Positions 1 through 4,322 of a stretch of 6,577 nucleotides of DNA are shown here, piece by piece (within the stretch, counting starts at the first letter, position 1; each line of letters starts with the position of its first letter). The notes under the pieces were generated by a model that ran no database searches, was not told where the DNA came from, and was given only the letters and a program-made list of their open reading frames with translations. Source of the DNA: JAJRVH01 sp964505995 (GTDB lineage Bacteria; Pseudomonadota; Zetaproteobacteria; Mariprofundales; Mariprofundaceae); assembly GCA_964505995.1 (NCBI GenBank), contig CAZDLB010000097.1, forward strand, positions 1 through 6,577, written 5' to 3'. The translations under genes and the position numbers were made by a program.

Positions 1-134
1 CGGCCATCCGGCAGGTTTCGCACCCAACCGTCCAGTCCCAGGCGCCGGGCCTGCTCACAGGTTGCGTAACGGAAGCCCACGCCCTGAACCCGGCCGGACA
101 CGAATACATGGATACAGCGTCCGATGCCGTTCAT
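1..134 (-). CDS. acyP: Acylphosphatase, N-terminal part (runs off left edge)
   Basis: The first 44 residues of a small protein that matches acylphosphatase, an enzyme that hydrolyses carboxyl-phosphate bonds such as those of acetyl phosphate or 1,3-bisphosphoglycerate in the cytoplasm. Visible is the family signature: VSGRVQGVGFRY at residues 12-23, then a LGLDGWVRNLPDG stretch at 32-44. Arg22, in the phosphate-binding loop, and Asn40 match the catalytic Arg and Asn known in the family. Family members are usually about 90 residues, so roughly half lies outside the window. The ATG (134-132) shares an ATGA with the nadB stop, and a GGAG sits five bases upstream inside the nadB end, so translation is probably coupled to nadB. 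The call is firm; the physiological substrate is unknown, as for most bacterial acylphosphatases. Confidence 0.92.
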   Translation of the reverse strand, partial: MNGIGRCIHVFVSGRVQGVGFRYATCEQARRLGLDGWVRNLPDG

Positions 135-1720
135 CGCTGCTCCGGCGTCAGGATCGTGTCCTCCGCCTTCGGGCTGGTCTGCGGGTAGTCGGTGGAATAG
201 TGCAGGCCGCGGGATTCCTTGCGCCTGAGCGCGCATTTCACGATCAGCTCGGCGACCAGTTCGAGGTTGCGCAGCTCGATCAGATCCCGGGTGACCGGAT
301 GTTTCCAGTAATAGCTCTCAATCTCCTCGCGGATCAGGCGCAGGCGGCGCCGGGCCCGGCGCAGGCGTTCGTTGCTGCGCACGATGCCGACATAGTGTGA
401 CATCACCGAGCGTATCTCATCCCAGTTCTGCTTGATCTGGATGCGTTCGGATTCCGGCTCGATGCCGCTGTCATCCCACAGCGGCAGCTTCGGAAGCTCG
501 ATGGCCGGCTGATCCTGAATCCAGGCCGAGCAATGATCGGCCATGACCAGGCATTCGAGCAGCGAGTTGCTGGCCAGCCGGTTGGCGCCATGCAGTCCCG
601 TACAGGCCGTCTCGCCGATGGCATACAGGCCGGGAATGCTGGTCCGGCCATGGATATCGGTGCGGACCCCGCCGCACATGTAATGCGCCGCCGGCACGAT
701 CGGGATTGGCTCGCTCAGCATGTCCAGACCAAGCTCCAGCAGGCGGGAACGGATGTTCGGAAACTGCCGTTCGATGGCCTCGGCTCCGATCGGGCGCGCA
801 TCCAGGTACATGCAGTCCGCGCCCTGTTTCTTCATTTCATGATCGATGGCCCGGGCCACGATATCGCGCGGCGCCAGCTCCGCACGCGCATCATAGTCGA
901 ACATGAAGCGGCGCTCGCTCGCATCCACGAGGATGGCACCTTCGCCGCGCAGGGCTTCGGAGAGCAGCATGTTCGAGCCGCTCGGGTGATACAGGCAGGT
1001 CGGGTGGAACTGCATGAACTCGAGATTCATGACCTCGGCGCCGGCGCGCCAGGCCATCGCGATGCCATCGCCGGACGCGCCGCTCGGATTGGAGGTGAAC
1101 AGCCAGACCTTGCCGGCTCCACCCGTGGCGAGGATGGTGTGCGAGGCCGCGATGCTCAGGATGCGATGATCCGGGGTCAGCACATAGGCGCCGAAGCAGC
1201 GACGTTCCCCGGATTCGCCATGAGGCAGGCAGATCAGATCGATGGCGGCGTGGTCTTCCAGCCGCGTGATATTCTCCCGCGGCTGGATCTGTGCCAGCAG
1301 TGCCTCGCCGATGGCGCGGCCCGTGGCATCCTGGACATGGGCGATGCGCCGGTGCGAGTGGCCACCCTCGCGCGTCAGGTGCAGGCCGTTCTGATCGGCA
1401 TCGAAGCCCGTTCCGATGTCGATCAGTTCGCGCAGGATGCGTCCGCCGTGCGTGATGATGTCGCGCACGACTTCTTCATGGCACAGGCCCGCGCCGGCGG
1501 CCAGCGTGTCCTGGACATGCGATTCGATGCTGTCCTGATCCGAGATCACGCCGGCAATGCCGCCCTGGGCATACCAGGTGCTTGAATCCTGGAAGCGGCC
1601 CTTGTTCACCAGCAGCACGCGCCCGTGATGAGCCAGGCGCGAGGCCGCCAGCAGCCCCGAGGCGCCACTGCCGATGATGAGATAATCGGTATCCAGCCGC
1701 TGGTGTCCTGAACGGTGCAT
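131..1720 (-). CDS. nadB: L-aspartate oxidase (quinolinate synthase system subunit B)
   Basis: A 529-residue flavoprotein that oxidises L-aspartate to iminoaspartate, which quinolinate synthase NadA condenses with dihydroxyacetone phosphate in de novo NAD synthesis. It is cytoplasmic. The N-terminal FAD-binding motif is IIGSGASGLLAASRLA (15-30), followed by SSTWYAQGGIAGV (46-58). Active-site positions conserved in the family are present: Glu118 in REGGHSH, His239 in FHPT, Arg285 in APRD, His346 in AAHYMCGG and Arg381 in GANRLASNSLLE. The helical C-terminal domain spans about 430-515. Length is close to E. coli NadB (540). These motifs, with RLASNSLLE and no fumarate-reductase subunit beside it, favour NadB over succinate dehydrogenase or fumarate reductase flavoprotein. 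The ATG at 1720 is the only plausible start: an in-frame TAG lies four codons upstream (1732-1730). No Shine-Dalgarno sequence is visible. acyP follows with a 4-base overlap. Confidence 0.97.
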   Translation of the reverse strand: MHRSGHQRLDTDYLIIGSGASGLLAASRLAHHGRVLLVNKGRFQDSSTWYAQGGIAGVISDQDSIESHVQDTLAAGAGLCHEEVVRDIITHGGRILRELIDIGTGFDADQNGLHLTREGGHSHRRIAHVQDATGRAIGEALLAQIQPRENITRLEDHAAIDLICLPHGESGERRCFGAYVLTPDHRILSIAASHTILATGGAGKVWLFTSNPSGASGDGIAMAWRAGAEVMNLEFMQFHPTCLYHPSGSNMLLSEALRGEGAILVDASERRFMFDYDARAELAPRDIVARAIDHEMKKQGADCMYLDARPIGAEAIERQFPNIRSRLLELGLDMLSEPIPIVPAAHYMCGGVRTDIHGRTSIPGLYAIGETACTGLHGANRLASNSLLECLVMADHCSAWIQDQPAIELPKLPLWDDSGIEPESERIQIKQNWDEIRSVMSHYVGIVRSNERLRRARRRLRLIREEIESYYWKHPVTRDLIELRNLELVAELIVKCALRRKESRGLHYSTDYPQTSPKAEDTILTPEQR

Positions 1721-1808
1721 GCACGCATGCTAGTGTAAATGCAGCATGCCGCCAGCGACGGATTTATGTTCACCAGGCCGCGCGGCGCGTGTAAGCTTGG
1801 GCTTGCAG

Positions 1809-1826
1809 ATTCGGCATTTGCCGGAT
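1809..1826 (+). repeat. Imperfect inverted repeat upstream of the rseC ribosome binding site
   Basis: ATTCGGC (1809-1815) faces GCCGGAT (1820-1826) around a four-base ATTT loop, giving a seven-pair stem with one G-T wobble. It ends four bases before the AAGGAGG of rseC. It could be an operator half-site pair or a small 5' leader hairpin affecting ribosome access. There is no U tract, so it is not a terminator. Function is unproven and a short stem like this can arise by chance. Confidence 0.3.
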
Positions 1827-1829
1827 GCG

Positions 1830-1836
1830 AAGGAGG
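1830..1836 (+). promoter_or_regulatory. Strong ribosome binding site that sets the rseC start
   Basis: AAGGAGG lies four bases before the ATG at 1841. The reading frame stays open upstream to an ATG at 1739, but that ATG has no such site and would add 34 residues unlike the RseC family. The start at 1841 is therefore preferred. Confidence 0.85.
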
Positions 1837-1840
1837 CAGC

Positions 1841-2299
1841 ATGCAGCAACGGGTCACCGTCATTGCCGTCGAAGGCTCGCAGGCCTGGGTTGAGGCCCGG
1901 CGCGCCAGCGCATGCGGCGACTGCGCCGGGCGGGCCTCCTGCTCGACGATGGGGTCCTGGTCACAGCGGTTCGCGCGGCTGCGGGTGCCGAACCGGCTGC
2001 ATGCCAGGGTCGGTGACGAGGTTGTTCTCGAGGTGCCGGATGCGATGCTGCTGAGGGTGGCCTTCCGTCTCTATGGCTGGCCGATGCTGGCCTTTATCGC
2101 CGTCGGGCTGCTGGGGCGACAGCTGGCCGTGGCGCTGTCGGCTTCGCAGCCGGAACTCTGGGCGGCACTGGCCGGGCTCGGGGGCGTGCTGGCGACCTAT
2201 ACGGGGTTTCTGATGCGGCCTACCCATGGGTCGGACATGGACGCACGCATGCTGCGTATCGAGAGAACGGCGCCGTCCATTCCGATCCGGCCGGTGTAG
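1841..2299 (+). CDS. rseC: RseC/MucC-family inner-membrane protein (SoxR-reducing system / sigma-E locus)
   Basis: A 152-residue membrane protein of the RseC/MucC family (E. coli RseC is about 159). In E. coli the family is linked both to the sigma-E locus and to the Rsx system that keeps SoxR reduced. The N-terminal part carries the typical cysteine cluster, Cys25-x2-Cys28-x5-Cys34 (ACGDCAGRASC), followed by a small beta-rich region ending in VGDEVVLEVPD (57-67). Two hydrophobic segments follow, at about 69-99 and 106-125, with a short loop between them and a charged tail. This is the family's two-helix layout. It is the first gene of the rightward series and the only one recognised here from the rse block: rpoE, rseA and rseB are not beside it. 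The 125-base spacer before the protease gene leaves room for a separate promoter there. The family call is good; the exact role in this organism is inferred. Confidence 0.88.
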   Translation: MQQRVTVIAVEGSQAWVEARRASACGDCAGRASCSTMGSWSQRFARLRVPNRLHARVGDEVVLEVPDAMLLRVAFRLYGWPMLAFIAVGLLGRQLAVALSASQPELWAALAGLGGVLATYTGFLMRPTHGSDMDARMLRIERTAPSIPIRPV

Positions 2300-2315
2300 G
2301 GAACGATCCGGGGAG

Positions 2316-2343
2316 TTGACAGTTTTCATCATCCATTCATCTT
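2316..2343 (+). promoter_or_regulatory. Candidate sigma-70 promoter upstream of mucD
   Basis: A perfect -35 hexamer TTGACA sits at 2316-2321. The best -10 at an allowed distance is CATCTT (2338-2343, 16-base spacer), which matches TATAAT at only three of six positions, so the pair is weak overall. It lies in the spacer between rseC and the protease gene, about 80 bases before the start codon, where an internal promoter would be sensible. Treat it as tentative. Confidence 0.25.
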
Positions 2344-2372
2344 GCGCCATTAAAACGTGGCCTGCGATTCCC

Positions 2373-2400
2373 GCGAGGTAGCCGGAGGCTTTGGCCTCGC
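2373..2400 (+). repeat. GC-rich inverted repeat in the mucD leader
   Basis: GCGAGG (2373-2378) is perfectly matched by CCTCGC (2395-2400). A competing smaller hairpin, GAGGC (2385-2389) with GCCTC (2394-2398), lies within it. It ends 12 bases before the mucD ribosome binding site. It could fold in the mRNA leader, or be a chance pairing in GC-rich DNA. No T run follows it, so it is not an intrinsic terminator of rseC. Confidence 0.3.
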
Positions 2401-2412
2401 CATCTGATGTCC

Positions 2413-2420
2413 AAAGGAGA
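2413..2420 (+). promoter_or_regulatory. Ribosome binding site that sets the mucD start
   Basis: AAAGGAGA lies four bases before the ATG at 2425. An in-frame ATG at 2407 comes before this site and would put six extra residues ahead of the signal peptide, so 2425 is the better start. Confidence 0.8.
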
Positions 2421-2424
2421 GAAC

Positions 2425-3540
2425 ATGCATCGTCTGAAGCGACTGATTCCGCTGGGGCTGCTGCTGGTGGCCTTCGTTTCGACGGCCCGGGCCATGCCCG
2501 ACAGCTTTGCCGATCTGGCGGCCGAGCAGGCCGATTCGGTGGTCAACATCAGTACGACCACAGTGGTTCGAGGCAGCCAGCAGGGACTTCCTCCAGGCTT
2601 CGGTTTTCCGCCGGGATCCCCGTTCGAGGATTTCTTCAAGGATTTCTTCCGCAACATGCCGCCGCAGGAGCGCCATGCGCTGGGTACCGGCTTCATCATC
2701 TCCTCCGATGGCTATATCGTNNNNNNNNNNNNNNNNNNNNNNNNNNNNNNNNNNNNNNNNNNNNNNNNNNNNNNNNNNNNNNNNNNNNNNNNNNNNNNNN
2801 NNNNNNNNNNNNNNNNNNNNGGCGGCAACAACGGCATCGGCTTCGCGATCCCGATCAATCTGGCCTTCTCGATCCTGGACGATCTGAAAAAGACCGGCCA
2901 TGTCACGCGGGCCCGTCTGGGCGTGCATATCACCGATATCGACAAGGCAACCCAGGAGGCGCTGGGCCTGAAGTCGCGTGAAGGCGCGCTGGTGCCGCAG
3001 GTCGAGGCCGGTTCGGCGGCCGATAAGGCCGGCATCCGCGCCGGCGATGTCATCGTCTCGCTCGACGGGGTGCGTATCCGCAAGGCGCATGATCTGCCGA
3101 TTCGCGTCGCCCGCCACAAGCCGGGCGACAAGGTGAAGGTCGGCATCATCCGCGACGGCAAGCCGAAAACCATCATCGTCGAGGTCGAGGAAATGCCCGA
3201 GGAGCATGTCGTTGCCGGCGCCCGGGGTGATTCGGGCCATGGCAAGGTGCGTCTCGGCATTGTCGGCGAAAGCCTGACCAAGGAGCTTCGCCGCAGCCTC
3301 GAGGCGCGGGTCAAGCAGGGCGTGGTCGTCAAGCAGGTGCAGCCGGGCTCGCCTGCGGCACGCGCCGGCATTCAGCGTGGCGATGTGATCTACCGTATCA
3401 ATGGCGAGCCGGTGCAGGGGCTGAAGTCGCTGGGCAAGATCCTGCGCGGCTTCGAGCCGGGTGATGTGCTGCGCGTAATGCTCGACCGGCACGGCGATCA
3501 GGTTTTTGCGCTGGTGCGCCTGCCGAAGGTCGAGGACTAG
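2425..3540 (+). CDS. mucD: MucD/DegP-family periplasmic serine endoprotease (interrupted by an assembly gap)
   Basis: An HtrA/Do-type ATP-independent protease for misfolded envelope proteins; in Pseudomonas MucD restrains the sigma-E/AlgU stress response. Residues 1-23 are a signal peptide: basic MHRLKR, a hydrophobic core, and a likely cut after ARA. ADSVVNIST (36-44) and the start of the protease domain, LGTGFIISSDGYIV (86-99), precede the N run. After the gap come GIGFAIPINLAF and two PDZ domains: about 2905-3200 (RLGVHITD, VEAGSAADKAGIRAGDVIVSLDG) and 3247-3530 (RLGIVGES, VQPGSPAARAGIQRGDVIYRING). The catalytic His, Asp and Ser (family motifs NHVV, DLALLK, GNSGGP) all fall in the unsequenced part, so activity cannot be judged. 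Judged by family spacing the gap hides about 130 residues, giving about 467 in total, near MucD (474). DegP and DegQ are alternative names for the same family. Confidence 0.92.
   Translation: MHRLKRLIPLGLLLVAFVSTARAMPDSFADLAAEQADSVVNISTTTVVRGSQQGLPPGFGFPPGSPFEDFFKDFFRNMPPQERHALGTGFIISSDGYIXXXXXXXXXXXXXXXXXXXXXXXXXXXXXXXXXXGGNNGIGFAIPINLAFSILDDLKKTGHVTRARLGVHITDIDKATQEALGLKSREGALVPQVEAGSAADKAGIRAGDVIVSLDGVRIRKAHDLPIRVARHKPGDKVKVGIIRDGKPKTIIVEVEEMPEEHVVAGARGDSGHGKVRLGIVGESLTKELRRSLEARVKQGVVVKQVQPGSPAARAGIQRGDVIYRINGEPVQGLKSLGKILRGFEPGDVLRVMLDRHGDQVFALVRLPKVED
2721..2820. other. Assembly gap of exactly 100 N inside mucD
   Basis: One hundred consecutive N interrupt the protease domain. A round 100 is the usual placeholder for a gap of unknown size, not a measured length. 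The frame happens to agree on both sides. Family spacing between GYIV and the GxxGIGFAIPI motif suggests that nearly 400 bases are really missing, so coordinates downstream are probably about 290 too small relative to the true chromosome. Confidence 0.97.
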
Positions 3541-3543
3541 TCC

Positions 3544-3792
3544 ATGGGGCTGCCGCATGTCCAGGTCATGAGCCGGGCGAACTGCTGCCTGTGTGACGAG
3601 GCCAAGCAGGCCGTCGAGCAGGTCTCCCGGGAAGGACTGTGCACCTGGGAAAGCGTGGATGTGGACCGGGACAAGGCGCTGCTGGTGCGCTACGGCATGG
3701 ATGTTCCGGTGCTTCTGGTCAACGGAGAGGAGCGCTTCCGGCATCGCGTCGCGGCCGATGAGCTGCGCGCCTGCCTGAGGCACGCCGGATGA
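3544..3792 (+). CDS. Glutaredoxin-like thiol-disulfide protein (DUF836 type)
   Basis: An 82-residue protein with a compact thioredoxin fold, resembling the glutaredoxin-like family (Pfam Glutaredoxin 2-like, DUF836) that often sits beside mucD in gammaproteobacteria. The first strand (HVQVMSR) leads into a Cys-x-x-Cys site, Cys14-Cys15-Leu16-Cys17, followed by DEAKQAVEQV as the first helix. The expected cis-proline is Pro55 in MDVPVLLVNG, next to the conserved Gly. Cys33 and Cys77 are additional. There is no signal peptide, so it is probably cytoplasmic. Its partner and substrate are unknown for this family. The start three bases after the mucD stop is needed to keep the first strand; a GAGG lies eight bases upstream. 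Its stop overlaps the thioredoxin start as ATGA. The adjacent Cys14-Cys15 is a small oddity. Confidence 0.82.
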   Translation: MGLPHVQVMSRANCCLCDEAKQAVEQVSREGLCTWESVDVDRDKALLVRYGMDVPVLLVNGEERFRHRVAADELRACLRHAG

Positions 3793-4322
3793 AGAAGATG
3801 CGCTTTGCTCTGGCCATGCTGCTGCTGGTGGGGCTCGGCTTCGGGCTCTGGGTAAGCCTTCCGGAGGCCCCGGCCAGCGTGAAGGAGGGGAATCCGGCTC
3901 TGGATTTCAGCCTGCCGGACCTTCAGGGAAAGATGCAGACGCTGCCCAGGGACAAGGTCGTGCTGCTGAACTTCTGGGCGACCTGGTGTCCACCCTGCAG
4001 ACAGGAAATGCCGTCCATGGTCGCGCTTGACAAGCGGCTTGCCTCCAGGGGGCTTAAGATCGTGGCCGTGTCCGTGGATCGCAAGCGCTCGGATCTTGAG
4101 AACTTCGTGCGCGAGTTCCAGATTCCGTTTGAGGTCCTGCATGATGCCGGGAGTGAGGTTTCACGACGTTATGGCGTCTTCCGCTATCCGGAAACCTTTC
4201 TGATTGATCGCCGGGGCGTGATCCGACATCATCTGATAGGCGGAGTCGACTGGACCTCCAAGCCGATACTGGAGACCCTGGAGGGGATGCTGAATGAGCC
4301 GGTCGAAGGACAGCAGGGATGA
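3789..4322 (+). CDS. TlpA/ResA-like membrane-anchored periplasmic thioredoxin
   Basis: A 177-residue thiol-disulfide oxidoreductase of the TlpA/ResA/AhpC-TSA-like group. Residues 1-23 form a signal anchor (MKKMR then a leucine-rich segment) with no clear cleavage site, so the domain probably faces the periplasm while tethered to the inner membrane. The thioredoxin domain starts at PALDFSLPDLQGK (36-48) and carries VVLLNFWATWCPPC with the active-site pair Cys67-Pro-Pro-Cys70. VAVSVD (92-97) and the cis-proline Pro134 in YPETFLID complete the fold. The family usually reduces disulfides in apo-cytochrome c or other exported proteins; no cytochrome c gene is in view, so the substrate is undetermined. 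The ATG overlaps the previous stop by four bases, with GAGG eight bases upstream. Its last 29 bases overlap the ligA start. Confidence 0.88.
   Translation: MKKMRFALAMLLLVGLGFGLWVSLPEAPASVKEGNPALDFSLPDLQGKMQTLPRDKVVLLNFWATWCPPCRQEMPSMVALDKRLASRGLKIVAVSVDRKRSDLENFVREFQIPFEVLHDAGSEVSRRYGVFRYPETFLIDRRGVIRHHLIGGVDWTSKPILETLEGMLNEPVEGQQG
4281..4286 (+). promoter_or_regulatory. Ribosome binding site of ligA inside the thioredoxin gene
   Basis: GAGGGG lies seven bases before the ATG at 4294. Both the site and the start codon are within the coding sequence of the preceding gene. Nearby ATGs at 4287 and 4319 are not in the ligase frame, so this site fixes the ligase start. Confidence 0.7.

Larger units (their letters stand above)
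1721..1840. promoter_or_regulatory. Divergent intergenic region between nadB and rseC
   Basis: This 120-base non-coding stretch must hold or lead to the promoters of both divergent units, because each begins here. No sigma-70 promoter with good boxes at correct spacing could be picked on either strand. Visible elements are three GCATGC hexamers at 1717-1722, 1725-1730 and 1744-1749, the first inside the perfect palindrome GTGCATGCAC (1715-1724) over the nadB start codon. On the minus strand TACACT (1737-1732) is a weak -10-like box. Nearer rseC, an imperfect dyad spans 1809-1826. The regulatory role is inferred from position only. Confidence 0.4.

Noticed and set aside
533..1585. Long plus-strand open frame (about 350 codons) opposite nadB
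   Set aside because: It is the antisense of a clearly conserved nadB. Its translation shows no recognisable domain, and long antisense frames are common in GC-rich genes.
1739..1840. Upstream ATG extending RseC by 34 residues
   Set aside because: It lacks a ribosome binding site and the extra residues do not look like the family's N terminus. AAGGAGG precedes the ATG at 1841.
2300..2330. Possible sigma-E promoter before mucD: GGAACGA at 2300-2306 with TCATC at 2326-2330
   Set aside because: The -35 matches only in the GGAAC part, the -10 is poor, and the spacing is about three bases too long for sigma-E.
2350..3783. Long minus-strand open frame (about 477 codons) opposite mucD and the glutaredoxin-like gene
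   Set aside because: It runs through the unsequenced gap and lies antisense to two well-supported genes. The protein has no recognisable domain.
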